Shown piece by piece: positions 44,697 through 56,593 of a stretch of 64,000 bases of DNA (positions are counted from its first letter, which is position 1; every line of letters begins with the position of its first letter). The position numbers and the translations under genes are program-made. Source of the DNA: Acanthosepion pharaonis. Lineage: Eukaryota > Mollusca > Cephalopoda > Sepiida > Sepiidae. The notes under the pieces are model-generated. The model had not been told where the DNA came from and ran no database searches. It saw nothing but the letters and a program-made list of their open reading frames with translations. The stretch lies in the NCBI GenBank assembly GCA_903632075.3, contig CAHIKZ030004302.1, forward strand, positions 478,001 through 542,000, in the 5' to 3' direction.

Positions 44697-45004
44697 GGCT
44701 TGAAAAAGACTAACACAAGGCCGAATATTTGAAAGTAAAGCTAAACTCACGTTATGTTTTTAATAAGTAATGAGTAAAATAGTTTATTAACCTCTAGGGA
44801 AAGTTTTGCAACATTTATAGCGAGGCAATACCAAGATAAGTAGGAGTCGTACAAAAATGTATTACCTGTTTATTTTTTTTTAAATCATTTCATAAGTGAG
44901 CAGCCTACGTAATATAAATCCATACTGAACGTGCGAATATTCAAAAGATTCACCGATAGCTTAAAAAAACATCATAAGTAATCTTTATGGAAATAGAAAT
45001 AAAA

Positions 45005-45255
45005 AAAAGCTACTCATACTCACAATCCGAAGTTTCTGTGAAATAAGATGAGGAAAGAGGGCTTTGAGAATTTGACACTCATAGGACAAATCGAAGCCAA
45101 TGGAACAGTGAAAGACAACGTAGCATCTACCAAACAAACATATGTGAATAAATAGCGGAGGGTGGATGTTAGGCAAACGTTGCAAAGCATTACAAGGAGT
45201 AAAAGACTGTAGAGGGCCATGTTCACCCACGTCCAGATGGAACAGAGTTTACGCG
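45005..45255 (+). pseudogene. RTE-like LINE C-terminal fragment
   Basis: The plus strand reads PKFL, a stop, NKMRKEGFENLTLIGQIEAN, then a segment ending TYVNK; shifted frames continue with MLGKRCKALQGVKDCRGP. This is the LKFLGH.MRKEGLENLTLTGQIEGKR ... W.AM..HVL.GH pattern of the same LINE group as 57.1 kb. Stops and frame changes show decay. Confidence 0.7.
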
Positions 45256-45309
45256 AGTCAATGTTAGTTAACTCGGAGTCCAAGAAATATCGACACAGAA
45301 GTGCCAAAC

Positions 45310-45995
45310 CTCATCGGATTTAACTTATCTTCACATCACGTATATTTCCCTAATTATTGTGAAGCAAGCCAGCGGCTACACAAACTAATGTCTGCAATAA
45401 TGAAAAAAAAAAGCAACAACTGAAAACTTTATAAGGTATGACATGCCAGTGGCGAAATGCCTTGCTAAAACATGCTAACAATAAGGCAGCAAGCGTCTGG
45501 AAACTTTTTGTTGGTCATTTTCTCATTTTTCTGTGAACTTTCTATTAACCCTACCGACGAATTTACATTTCCATGAGTGTTACAATAAAACTTTATCTAG
45601 CATAGATTTCAATTACTTTATTGGTCGAAATATGCGTAAAATCAACTTGCATATGCTTATGTATACTAAAGGTGGGGCAATGGGAAATTTTGTTTCATTT
45701 GAACATACTACGATTACTTCTAAGCAGCACTGAACCGATACCTTTATCCAGGAAGCACCAAAGTTAACTATGGCATTGAAAAAGTTGAGATAAGCTATCA
45801 AATAAATGTTTTTTTTTTCTAGCATTTTAATCAATATCATTTATATTAGAAATGAAAAACAAAATATTAAAATTAATTTTGCACTGATACCTATCTGTTA
45901 TCTTGCTATGAAAGTTTGATTCAGTATAATATTCAACATTTAATTTGACAGGGGGCGCTGACAAATAGTTTGTGTCCAAAGGTTGGAAATATGTT
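45310..45995. other. Unassigned region
   Basis: No recognised gene or repeat. Confidence 0.4.
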
Positions 45996-45999
45996 GTAA

Positions 46000-47447
46000 A
46001 AAATGATTTACACTATTTTGAAATTACTGCTCTTTGTTGTTACTAACACAACATTTCGGACGTTTTGCTATCCTTCCATCCTCAGGCATATGATTATCTG
46101 GGTAATTCTGGAACAGTGAAATAAACACTTTATTCAATCTATGAAGGTATTACGCTAAAGGAAGTTGAAGTGTCCTTCACCGAAAAATCTCGGAACGTCA
46201 ATTCCCACCATCCATAGAGTTTGGAAAAAAGGATAGTTCGATGGCTACAATATCGGAGAAAATTATTAAAGGGTGACACAGAGATATACAAACAAGAAAT
46301 GATCAGCATAAAACATACCCTTTAGGACAAAAACTACCCAATAAACATAACATCATCATCTACAGGTGGGAACAGAAAGGACAAGGGAGAAGATCAGAAA
46401 ATTGTCCGGATATGTCTAACTTACGTTAAGGATTTATCGGAAAAGATTCCAGGGATCTGCGTTTTTATATAAAACAATATTCAGAACTGGATGCAGAATT
46501 AATTTCAACTTCACCGACCGCGGCACGAATTCATCCGAAATGTTATTGTCGATAACTCAAAAATGGTGGGCTTTATGAAAATTTCTTTGTTATTTTCGAA
46601 TTAAGCATGTACATTTACTCCTAAATGAAGCTATTCGGAGAATGTTTTATTACAAACTGAGCGCAGTGATTGAACTGCAAATTACCCCGATGTTGAAATT
46701 AGTTCTGTCACTCTTCAGAAGCTGTTCCACCATATGGAGTAATCTCTGCTGAATAACACATAACACGGGGAAGAACATAACCAAGAATTGCATATACACG
46801 ATTCCTTGCTGTTGAGGCAGAGAATATAAAGGTGAAACAAGCCTCCCCTTAAAAATAAAGCTGAAGGAACATCAAAAGTCCATAGTCATGTGGCTGATCA
46901 AGTGTGAATAGAAATGGTAGTCATCAGTCCCAGTGGAATGAAGTGAGAATACTTGACAAAGAAGAACACTAACGTTAGATTTCTGAAAGAAACAACGCTA
47001 TGAGGATCTCCTTTGAAACATTGCACAGATGTAAATACAATATGGAAACTACTAATAAAGAATGACAAATGACAGAATGTCTTCAAGAGCAACAGGCAGC
47101 AGTAGCAATAGCAGCCTTAATCAGCAGACAGGTTAGGTTTTACAGTCCAAGTTCACTACAGCAAATTGAAAGTCTTGGTTCTTGAATTTGGTAGCATTAT
47201 TTCAATCTCTAGTTCGTAGCACTACTAAAAGTAAGAACTAGATGATATCTCTAGATGTGAACAGTGGAATGAGAACAGTCTTCCCAGTAGATTAAATAAA
47301 GGGTTTAATTTAGAGTTTTAGATACCCAGATCAATATACGCCTGACGAATGCCAGATGGCCTAACAGCCGAAACAACAATAGATGGAAACAATATTCCGA
47401 ATATAGTGTAAATAATGATAACTCATCTTCCCACAAATCTAGACAGA
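46000..47447 (+). mobile_element. Penelope-like element remnant with inverted terminal repeats
   Basis: The left block (46000-46145) includes ACATTTCGGACGTTTTGC, CCTCAGGCATATGATTATCT and ACACTTTATTCAATCTATG. The right block (about 47265-47447) has the inverted counterpart: AGATTAAATAAAGGGTTTAA, CAGATCAATATACGCCTGAC and CAGCCGAAACAACAATAG. Between them is coding debris typical of the C-terminus of Penelope-like elements. The reverse-transcriptase domain is absent, so this is an internally deleted copy. The right block is collinear with the tails of the short foldback repeats, identifying it as their probable parent family. Confidence 0.65.
46395..47095 (+). pseudogene. Penelope-like ORF C-terminus with GIY-YIG-type endonuclease remnant
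   Basis: Plus-strand order: KIVRICLTYVKDLSEKIPGI (46399 on), in a shifted frame TIFRTGCRINFNF (about 46480), then NITKNCIYTIPCC (about 46774-46812), a stop, GREYKGETSLPLKIKLKEHQ and KSIVMWLIKC, and after further breaks CTDVNTIWKLLIKND (about 47030-47075). It follows the family pattern YVKGLSE.I...VRTVFRSG ... CVYSIPC.CGK.YKGETGR.L..RL.EH, ending ..VDMN.IWEPLI. IYTIPC and YKGET correspond to the GIY and YIG motifs. Multiple frameshifts and stops make it inactive. Confidence 0.65.
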
Positions 47448-47449
47448 CA

Positions 47450-48090
47450 TAAACTTGCCTTGATGTATGCTATAGCGACTTTGTCAGTATATCTTTTCTT
47501 TTATAAATTCAAATTTGTCACACGAACAACTCCCTGTCTAGTTTTCTTTCCTTCCATCGGCGCCATGCTTAAATTCCGCTCGGGCGATCCTGTCTTTTTC
47601 CTTTTATGACTGACAGCTAGAATTCCCGCTGGAGGAGGCCGTTACCTTCTGCGGTAAATTGGTTGTCAAAAAAGGCTAATTAACCCAGTGTGTTCTATTA
47701 TTTAACTCACAGCTGAATTGAAAGCTATAAATTCATATTTTTCCCATTGCAGTTTCACGTAAGAATTATAAAAAAAAAATCGACTGAAATTTGAATTCGT
47801 TTCTCACATTCACATTCCGATTCGTTAATCGTCACATCACCTGCACATCCATGTTTAGAACACCATTGTATTCCCAAACAGTTACCCGTCTAGTTACTGA
47901 CTAGGGTCAACGTTGTTTAACTTCGGTGATCGGTCAAGAGCCGGTGTTTCAACGGGCTATGTACATTACAAAAATATAGTAAACAACGACAGGACAGATT
48001 TATATAGATGGTTGCTCGTATCCAAGAATGTCTTCCTGAGAGAGTGGTCATATAGTCGCTATTGCAGAAGCCTAATCAAGAACATTTTAT
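47450..48090. other. Unassigned region
   Basis: No recognised gene. TCGGCGCCATGCTTAAATTC and GGAGGAGGCCGTTACCTTCT are more GC-rich than the surroundings but were not identified. Confidence 0.35.
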
Positions 48091-48098
48091 TTAGCACC

Positions 48099-48355
48099 TA
48101 CCCATTTTCACTTACTAAACTTGGGTTATCCTGTGGTATGAATTTAAGGCACATTTCAGAGTGTTTTGTGTTAATCTGAGGACAATGCAGAGAATTTGGA
48201 AAGAGTTGGCTGATACATCAAGTCGACATCATGGTGTTTGGAGTGCTCACGATTAATGGTGACGGTATGGCTCCATACTTCCTCCGACAGAACGTACCCA
48301 TTTTTCACTTACCAGATTTGGGTTATCGCGTGGTATGAATTTCAGGCACATAATA
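48099..48355 (+). repeat. Direct repeat of about 57 bp around a transposase fragment
   Basis: TACCCATTTTCACTTACTAA then CTTGGGTTATCCTGTGGTAT (48099 on) recurs as TACCCATTTTTCACTTACCA and TTTGGGTTATCGCGTGGTAT (48296 on), ending GGCACAT in both. The copies are about 195 bases apart. Confidence 0.85.
48160..48292 (+). pseudogene. Tc1/mariner-superfamily transposase fragment
   Basis: CREFGKSWLIHQVDIMVFGV followed by LTINGDGMAPYFLRQNV parallels the fragment at 39.0 kb (CRGFGKSWLIHPDNIMVFGV, NNIDGDDMPTCF). It is only the middle part of the catalytic domain. It lies between the two copies of the 57-bp direct repeat. Confidence 0.65.
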
Positions 48356-48824
48356 CTGCCTTACGCTGGGAAGATATTTCCGGGCGGATATTATCAATTT
48401 CATCTTCCAGACAAATCGACGATGTAATAAAAACGACGGAATAAAAACCTTCTTATCACTAGGCCCCACCCCTAACCTAAATTTAGCAATAAAGAGACTA
48501 ATTTTGAATGTAATAAAATATATAATAACATAAATAGCAAGTTGATGGAAATCGGGATAAGTATTGGTGCAATGTTCATTAATGGAGTAAATGGAATCTC
48601 TGCCTCTTCTTTTTGCGTTCATTTTTGTACACATCTCTTCAGAAAGTCTTATTCCCGGGATTGTAACCTAAATAGCAAAGTGCACTAGTATCTCCTGCAT
48701 TGGGTGTCAATCTGTCAAGAGAAAATATGTCGTCCAAATCGTGGTGAAGACAACCTCCAAACAACTGTTAATTTTTTCCCTGTTGTCGTCTCCAAAGACG
48801 GCAAGACAAATCCAAGATAGATTA

Positions 48825-49160
48825 TTTACATTATTCGGACTATTGTCCTCATCTTTGTTACCATATTTATTACAACGTTTCGGCCGTTGTACAGTTCTAG
48901 TTCCACGTGTCATGTTTAATGGATGTCAATTATTAATTATCTCCTACTAATTTCCCTCTGAATGTTCTCTACTACCTTAGCCGGGTATTGAACTCATACT
49001 CTTTGGGCCCTGTCACTGGTTCGACATTCCAGCCACCCGAAGAAGGCCGGAGCGTACAACGGCCGAAACGTTGTAATAACTATGGCGACAAAGATGAGGA
49101 CAATAGTCCGAATAATGTACATTGTGTACATAATACTTCAACTGAGAAATATAGACATAT
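48825..49160. mobile_element. Penelope-related foldback repeat, internally deleted
   Basis: The left arm TTTACATTATTCGGACTATT through ACGTTTCGGCCGTTGTAC is followed, after a deletion, by AGTTCTAGTTCCACGTGTCA and the minus-strand tRNA-like head (CCGGGTATTGAACTCATAC). After another junction the right arm TTCGACATTCCAGCCACC leads through GGCCGGAGCGTACAACGGCC and GAAACG to CCGAATAATGTAC. The arms are inverted copies. CTGAAGA is CCGAAGA here, so the hammerhead-like core is mutated. Confidence 0.82.
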
Positions 49161-49661
49161 ACCTCGATAAGATTGCTGAAAATTACAAACGAAAGTTACT
49201 CATGATTGAACATAATATAACGAACTACCTTCAACTACGAACTATTTAAACATGTAAATATTTATTTCCCTTATGTCCATATTCTATGAAATGTTTGACA
49301 CAATTTTCTACCTTTTGGTTGCGTATGCTTTATGCTGAAATTGTGAATGTCAGTAAATATAATAGCAGTCTTCTGTCACGAATGTTTACCTTAATCATTA
49401 ATACACATATCTGAGATTCCGCACGAAAATACGTTATAGATAATCATCTATAGTTGGTAAAGAATTTAGATAAACGTGTCGGGTGCGCCATATGCATTTA
49501 CTCATTATTCATTCTATCATAAAATAAAATGTTTTTGGTTTTGGTTAATGAAAGTTTACAGGTTGATTGTAAGATCGATTGAAACTATTTTAAATTTATT
49601 TACAATTCAAAATGACAAACCTCTGCTTTCATTATAACTCTTAATCATTCCACTATATGAC

Positions 49662-49780
49662 TTACATTATTCGGACTATTGTTGTAATAAATATGGCGAC
49701 AAAGATGAGGACAATAGTCCAAATAATGTAAATAATGTACATAATACCTCATCTCAGAAATATAGACAGATACTGAATTC
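49662..49780. mobile_element. Minimal Penelope-related foldback repeat
   Basis: TTACATTATTCGGACTATTG (49662-49681) is followed at once by TTGTAATAAATATGGCGACA and AAGATGAGGACAATAGTCCA, AATAATGTAAAT, then the tail TACATAATACCTCATCTCAG AAATATAGACAGATA. The outer 20 bases are inverted partners (49662-49681 with 49712-49731), so the whole interior, including the hammerhead-like core, is deleted. Confidence 0.85.
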
Positions 49781-49789
49781 GTAGATAAT

Positions 49790-50320
49790 TTAAGAAAATT
49801 TATCCGTGATGCCATATATCATGAAAGTAACGGTTATTATTTTTAAACGAATAAAATTTTCAGTTTTTTTTTCTTCTTTTCGGGACTACAACAAATGCTG
49901 ACATTTTCGAGACAGGTACTAATTTCCCAGTAAAAATTAATTTCCAGCAGAGATAATTGAATTCGGCAAACATCCATTGAATGGCAGAAAATGAATTTTT
50001 AACTAAAGCTTTTCGGAATCGCTCAATAAATTTACTCATCTCCATAAACCGAACCGTGCACGAAATTCGAAATAAAAGCTGCATTTTATGCAGTAAATTT
50101 TACACTCATGAATTATTTAATCGTCACGAAAAGTGATGACACAAATGCAGAATTCTTTTGACAACATGGAGTAATATAGTGACTTATAGAATTAGATTAA
50201 ATAAAGAACGTTATACACGCTATTCGGTGTAAAATACACAACTATAAATATAAGTTAATTTTGCTATAAAACAACCTAATGCAAACAGGAATTATATATG
50301 AGCACATATACTGTCGAACA
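49790..50320. other. Unassigned region
   Basis: AT-rich; no gene or repeat recognised. Confidence 0.4.
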
Positions 50321-50323
50321 CAA

Positions 50324-50333
50324 AACACACACG

Positions 50334-50390
<57 letters not shown>
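50324..50390. repeat. (CA)n(TA)n microsatellite
   Basis: CA run passing into TA run. Confidence 0.95.
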
Positions 50391-50395
<5 letters not shown>

Positions 50396-50421
50396 TAGTC
50401 ATAATATATAATGTATTTATG

Positions 50422-50476
50422 TATATAAGTGGTCATCACCACTAAGATCAACACCAATTTTCGGCACTCTGTTACT

Positions 50477-50482
<6 letters not shown>
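50422..50482 (+). repeat. TA-bounded short repeat, family C
   Basis: ATAAGTGGTCATCACCACTA, AGATCAACACCAATTTTCGG, CACTCTGTTACTTGTGTA matches the minus strand of 35649-35715. It is again flanked by TA-rich sequence on both sides. Confidence 0.8.
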
Positions 50483-50523
<41 letters not shown>

Positions 50524-50532
50524 TTATACGTA

Positions 50533-50588
<56 letters not shown>
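50478..50588. repeat. Two (TA)n microsatellites
   Basis: TA runs at 50478-50522 and 50535-50588. Confidence 0.96.
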
Positions 50589-50591
<3 letters not shown>

Positions 50592-50932
50592 ATATTACAA
50601 CAAAACATGTAGTATCGCTACACAATTGCAGTCGTATTTCAAAACATAAAGATGCGTCTCTTCAGGCGATTGTAAATTACTGGCGAGGGTACGATTAATT
50701 AGGTTTCAAAAGCAAAATATATTCCTCATTTTTTAAAAAAAGAAATAAGGTTTGAGGGTTTTACCCTGATCAGCCAATTGAATATGGCCTTCGTTAAATT
50801 CGAACTAAGCGAAAAAGTATACAAAAAGAAATTCTTAGAAATGTGTCATAGCCAAGATTTGACATTTGATATCTAACAGCAGCCAGACATTAACTTAAAG
50901 ACTGATACAAATGGTTACAATAAATGTTCACA

Positions 50933-51161
50933 TGCCCGACAATCAATTTTCATAAGAAATAAAAGCGGTGGTACGGCAGAGAGGTAATTTAACCGAATGC
51001 CCGACTCGTTATAAGCTTTGTGAATTTCATGCATAATAATTTTTGTAGTTGATAAATAAGAGGCCCCTTGATAAACCTAGCAAATAATCTAAATATGTAG
51101 AATTATTTGTTCCTCTATCCACCTCTTGGATTTCTTATGAAAATTCACTGTCTGGCATATT
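50933..51161. repeat. Inverted repeat, 40-bp arms
   Basis: ATGCCCGACAATCAATTTTC then ATAAGAAATAAAAGCGGTGG (about 50934-50973) pairs with the reverse complement of about 51120-51160 with several mismatches. The spacer is about 145 bases. It could be a small foldback element. Confidence 0.6.
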
Positions 51162-51164
51162 TCC

Positions 51165-52810
51165 GGTAATTTCTATTCATGGGGTTTCTAAATATTTTTT
51201 TAATCCTGTTGAAAAATGAACACATACACGAATTTTATTATATCTTTTCTTTATATTTTGAATGGCCACTCTTTTTAAATTTACCAATGTTTTCAAGTCT
51301 GTCGAATTCTTCGTAGAAGATCCACTGCTGCGAATACTAAACTACGTTTCGGTTTAAACACTGGCATCGACATTTTTCTCACTCGAAATTTCGCTTTGAC
51401 TTTGGAATACCGATCCAACTCATCCGACAGAACATCCGGAAACCATTTTTCAATTGTTCCTTTAAATTTTCACTTTGTTTTCTAAACTGGTCTCTTGTCC
51501 ACTTCCATTTTTTCAGTCCATATTTATAGGTAAATCCGACAATTAAAATAATTACATCCAGTCAGTACCGTTTGTAGTGTTTCCTAACATATAAGCATTA
51601 ATATTTGCATACTTATTACGAAATGAAACGTTATAAGTCATTTCGCCAATAAAACATAATTTATCACCCGACTCACCACGTGCGATTTTTATAAATTTTT
51701 TGATTTTTTTATATATATGTTCCCCGTTTGCATTCCGTGTGGCGTTATTGATTATTGTAATATCGCTAACAGTATTTAACCCGAGAACATTAACCATCAA
51801 TTAAAGTTACACCGCAACTAACCATGAGTAGATCAGACCCGATTTTAAAAATATCAAAAGAACATAGTAAATATAAATCTTTGTTTGAAATAATTTACAT
51901 GCAAGCACTTCAAACTTGTACTTTGATTTAACATTAATATGAACTGAAAAACATATTATTTAGGTGTGAAAACCAGGTACTGAAAATTTAATTAAAAATA
52001 GGAAAATTTGAGCTGGTTACTATGTGCCCATGGTTAGTGAACTAGGGTTAACATTTTTACATTCAAATGATTAATTTTCACATATACAAATTTTGTTTGG
52101 TCTTCTGTAATTATTTTTCCGTCGCAACGCTGTGTACTTTTTTTGTGAAAACTTTCCTTTACTTTAGTTTTACAGTGTGACTTTTTATGTCCTATTTTTC
52201 AACTCTAAAAGGGAGAGTCGTGTAACCTCCACATCTGAAACATAGATTAATTTTTCATTATCAGATTTCTCTTTAGCTTGTATGTATACGCATTGTCTTT
52301 CTTTAAATTTTTCCGAATCGCAGCTCAAATTTCGCATTCTCTGACATTCGTTCGATAATTCTTGTGTTATTCTTTGATTGTGTTCAAGTTTTATTAGAAT
52401 TCTAGCAAGTATTTCTGCGTCTTCTTTCGACGTTAATTCTTGAAGGAAAAGGAACCCTTTAGCCTGTTGGTTTAATTTGAATCTTTCACACTCCTTGTTA
52501 ACAATTCCAGCATATGTAATAAAATCTTCGTCTTTTTTTTTTTTCGTCAGATTTATACATTTCCCACAAGTATTGATTAACGAACTTTTCTCGCTAAAAA
52601 TTTTAGTCAGAATATTTACTATTTCTTCGAAGCAAATTCCTCCTGATTTTTTTTTGTTTTTTTTTTTTTTGGTAGTACGAAATTACACTGTTTTTCATGA
52701 TCTACTGGTGCTAACTTTCAGAAAAAAGTCTTATTTTTCTCGTCTTCTCAGTCTCTATATTCTCCTCTGAAAATTTCCTCGTATCTTCTAAAATAAGCAA
52801 AAAAAGGTAA
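51165..52810 (-). pseudogene. Ty3-type retrotransposon gag-pol remnant
   Basis: Reading the minus strand from right to left: gag at about 52805-52200 (RRYEEIFRGEY; FEEIVNILTKIFSEKSSLIN; DFITYAGIVNKECERFKLNQ; KEDAEILARILIKLEHNQRI); a zinc-knuckle remnant GHKKSHC near 52190-52160; the protease C-terminal part at 51800-51545 (ARGESGDKLCFIGEMTYNVS, NAYMLGNTTNGTDWM); and the reverse-transcriptase N-terminus at about 51470-51180 (FPDVLSDELDRYSKVKAKFR, MPVFKPKRSLVFAAVDLLRR, KIRVCVHFSTGL). The order gag, protease, reverse transcriptase and the motifs fit Ty3-type elements. Slippage in an A-run, stops and frame changes inactivate it. No terminal repeats were identified. Confidence 0.8.
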
Positions 52811-52924
52811 TTCTATCATGTGAATTTTATGTAAAATCAGATATAGGTTTCTAATGTCTCATTTGCGGTTTAAGATGTATTGCCTAGATCATATTTGTTA
52901 CCATGAGTGTCTTATTTACTTCAC

Positions 52925-54850
52925 AAACCTATCAAACGCCAATGGTTCCGACCGACACTAAAGAAGCCAAATTGACAATGAATCTTTCATCATAGAAACC
53001 ATCAAACGTACAAACCAGGTTTTCCCAACTTCATATGATTTTAACGCTAAAAAGATCACCTCACAAATTTCGCGATATCCATATGCATTTGAGAATCTCC
53101 AAGAATATCTTACAACTAAGGTTATTGAAGAAGAAATGCGTGAGGAAAACCTCATGTTATATTGAAAAAAATATGATAACTTATTTAATAATTTGACTAT
53201 CAGTGACATGAAGCCATCTCAAATATTAAGGGAAATGTGGTCAATACTAGGTGAAAAGATCATGTCTGAAACATTATTAAAAAATACTGTAGACAGACAA
53301 AGTTAACAGCCATACAACACAAATCCTAATATCACTTCCTGACAAATTGGAGCTGGACAAATTATCGGAAATTTCCGGTAAAATACACGAAAACAATAGC
53401 CTAGAGAAGAATGTGTGCACTACATTCACCACGACAAACGAACCGGACAGATTTTCACAACTATATAAACATAGCAGTTTTAAGCATTCAAATTCAAAGA
53501 TTAATGAAAATCTAACAGGAAAATAGATTTCGCTCATGCAGACATTAAAAACAGTTCATGCTCTCCGCGCAAAACAAATCGAAATAAGTCCTGAGAATGA
53601 CTCAAATACGATGCATCTTGCTATCATTACAAATTTGGATATCATGCTAAGAAGTACAGAAGACCATGTGCTTTCAACTCAAGAAAAAAAAATACACCCC
53701 ATGGAAACGGATATTCCGGTAGCAATTAATGACGACATTAGTAGCTGGAATAGAAGATGGATGTCGTCCTTTTATCTCCGTGACAAAAACAGCGGATACT
53801 TATTGTTAGTCGATACTGGCGCACGAATGAGCCTTACAGCACCGGACAGCTCCCCACACCTCCAAAAAAAAAAAAAAAATCACACTTTATCTATGTATCC
53901 ATTTCAGGCTGCAAATGGAAAATCCAAACTAAATTTTGGTTTGATGCGGCCTTTTCCGTGGATTTTCATACAAGCGCAAAGAAATTCTATTCTCGCAGCG
54001 GACTTTTTATCCCTTTTTCTGCTATTAGTGCATATAACGACACGTTCCTCCATTACCATCAATACAAAGCTAACAGCAAATAGTATCACTTCACTGTATA
54101 TCTCGTCAGGAATCAGCTTTGCCTTACCGACTGATAGTGGAACACAAGAGTTATTAAAACATTCCTTCTATTACCACTCCTTTAAATCACACGGATGATT
54201 TTCGCGATTCTTCTCAACTCCACTACCCCCCCCCCCAATAGCCACGCAGATAAAGTCCTGATAAATAACAAAAAATATTTCTGTATATGTTCCAACTAGG
54301 TACGATACGTCGTTCGAGCAGCCCGTACTCTTTTTCACTATACATGCTTCCAAAATCAGACACAGGGGGCTTGGCGACCGTGTGGGAATTTCTGGGAATC
54401 TCAACCCAGAAAACCGTTCCAGACAGATAACCCATCCCACACATACAGTATTTTGCCATGTGTTTACAAGAAAAAGAGTTTTCACAAAACTGGATTTGAT
54501 TAAAATATACAACCAAATTACAGTAGCGGAAGAAGATATAAAGAAAATTGGCGATTACCACACTTTTCGGACTCTACAAGTTCACGATCATGTTCTCATA
54601 CATAGCCAGAATATCGAATTAACATCATGACCGTTTACAGCAAGATTTGACTGGCATATTTCTTATATTAAAAATAAATGTGAACAAATGTAAATTGACT
54701 TTCTTGGGCCATGTGATCGACAGACATGGTATTGCAACTGTTCCAGATAAAGTTGCAGCAATACAGCAATTTCCACGACAAACATGTCACCTACGTAGAT
54801 GCCGTGGTTTAATTAATTAATACTGAAGATTTATTCCAGTTTTTTTTAAT
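52925..54850 (+). pseudogene. Ty3-type retrotransposon gag-pol remnant (second family)
   Basis: Plus strand: gag tail with KPSQILREMWSILGEKIMSE (about 53205-53270) and LPDKLELDKLSEISGKI (about 53335-53385). Then the frame 53536-54198, with aspartic-protease motif LLLVDTGARMSLTAP (residues 89-103; DTGA 93-96) and the downstream FPWIFIQAQRNSILAADFLS (residues 140-159). Reverse transcriptase: FTKLDLIKIYNQITVAEEDI (about 54475-54540), and in a shifted frame INVNKCKLTFLGHVIDRHGI then ATVPDKVAAIQQFP (about 54680-54775). The central YXDD segment is missing. It lies head to head with the minus-strand element, only about 115 bases apart. Confidence 0.8.
53536..54198 (+). pseudogene. Protease-bearing open frame of the Ty3-type element
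   Basis: The longest uninterrupted frame in the window that is not a translated microsatellite (220 codons). It carries the DTGA active-site motif of retroviral-type aspartic proteases and an ILAADFL motif, where relatives have ILGADFL. A run of lysines (about residues 111-114, KKKK) reflects an A-tract and hints at slippage. It has no independent start context and is part of the gag-pol remnant. Confidence 0.7.
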
Positions 54851-54859
54851 ATTCAATGC

Positions 54860-55630
54860 AAAACAAGAGGCCCATAAAATATTCCAAACCAAACCAAACC
54901 TCCCTACTTGTGAAACCCAATAAATAAAAACATTCTGCCTACTAATTCTATCACATCTACAATGAAAAAGAATCTATCAAAACTCAACATAAAATCTGTT
55001 ACTACTACATCCAAAACAATAAAATACTTAATCATTACTCAACAAAACAATAAGCTAAAGTTAACGGTAGAGTTTACTCCATCGTCTGTAATAATTGTCA
55101 AGATAAATGCACAGGAGAAACCCCAAGGTATCTAAATAAAAGATAATAAGAACAGGAAAGTGAGATTTTACAAAATAATGCATCAAATGCGTCCGTTTCC
55201 CATTGTAACGAGACTGATCACTATTTTGACGTAAAAGAATGATACCCTGATAAAAAGCGCAAATAATTCACTACGACGTAAATATATAAAGATGCGTTAA
55301 TCGCAAGGTCATCTTCAGTAAATTTTCAGCGTGGATCATACAAAATTTCACCATTGCTGGCAGATCTTCTAATATCCCAGTTTGGAATACCAAGGTACAA
55401 ATGTGATAGAAAGAAAAGGTAAAAAAAAGAGAAACACTAAATGTATTCGGCGAAATAAAAAATAAAATTCTAACATTCCAAGACCCACCCTCTGTTGTGC
55501 GCATGTTTAGTCCTACCAACATAAAGTTTACAACGATAAAGTCCTGAAGTAAACATTTTCCACTTTGTATACAATTTCCATAATGCTTTTTGTGATATTT
55601 AAAAATATATATCGTTATCTTATATATACA
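54860..55630. other. Unassigned region
   Basis: No recognised gene. TTTCACCATTGCTGGCAGAT then CTTCTAATATCCCAG (about 55345) resembles TTTCACCATTGCTGATGGAT and CTTCTATTATCACAA near 38.62 kb, a possible short shared repeat. Confidence 0.4.
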
Positions 55631-55770
<140 letters not shown>

Positions 55771-56008
55771 TCCTAAATTTAACTACTTCAACTCAATTTA
55801 ATTTTAATAATTATATTAAGGTTTTCGGGTGTCGTTTTTGAAACATGAGAACTCTTATGTTACAAAGGAATCATATGTTTTAAAAAAATAATTATAATTT
55901 AAGTTCTATTTCTGTATGGAGCACTGTTTTTTTTTTAAATAAAAAAAAATACTAAAGAACTCCGAATTATTTACCTAACATGTTCTTTCCTATTTTTTCT
56001 ACATATCT

Positions 56009-56036
56009 GCACACACACACACAAACACACACGCAC

Positions 56037-56104
<68 letters not shown>
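56009..56104. repeat. (CA)n(TA)n microsatellite
   Basis: CA run with CG interruptions passing into TA run. Confidence 0.96.
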
Positions 56105-56106
<2 letters not shown>

Positions 56107-56514
56107 AGCGAAAGAGAGAGTGTTGCGCGTCGTGCGTGTATGGATAGATGTATGAGTGGTTTTGGAAAGAATATTGGTAAGTAATTTTGCATTGTGTACC
56201 GTTCGGACTCGATCCCTTCTAATAAACTAACGCGTGTGGTTTTGTAAAATGCAATTCGGAATGTTTACTGCAGAATTCTTCAGATATGTTCTATTAGCGA
56301 CACTATTTCATTTTATTATCCACGCCAAATATATGAATTATAATGATTACGCATTAAACATTTCAGTTTTTAAATAAAGAAATAACCCACATTTAATTAA
56401 ATGAGTATTTTGATATCATAAGTAGCACGAAGCTTCGGAATACATATAAAATCTTAAGCTCTTTTATTATGTTACATATATTTAATCTATTCGCATGGGG
56501 AAACAGTGCCAAGT

Positions 56515-56516
<2 letters not shown>

Positions 56517-56592
<76 letters not shown>
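56517..56592. repeat. (TA)n microsatellite
   Basis: TA run. Confidence 0.96.

Positions 56593-56593
<1 letters not shown>

Noticed and set aside
52958..53537. Minus-strand frames of 83-86 codons
   Set aside because: Shadows of the plus-strand Ty3-type gag remnant, which has recognisable motifs in the other direction.
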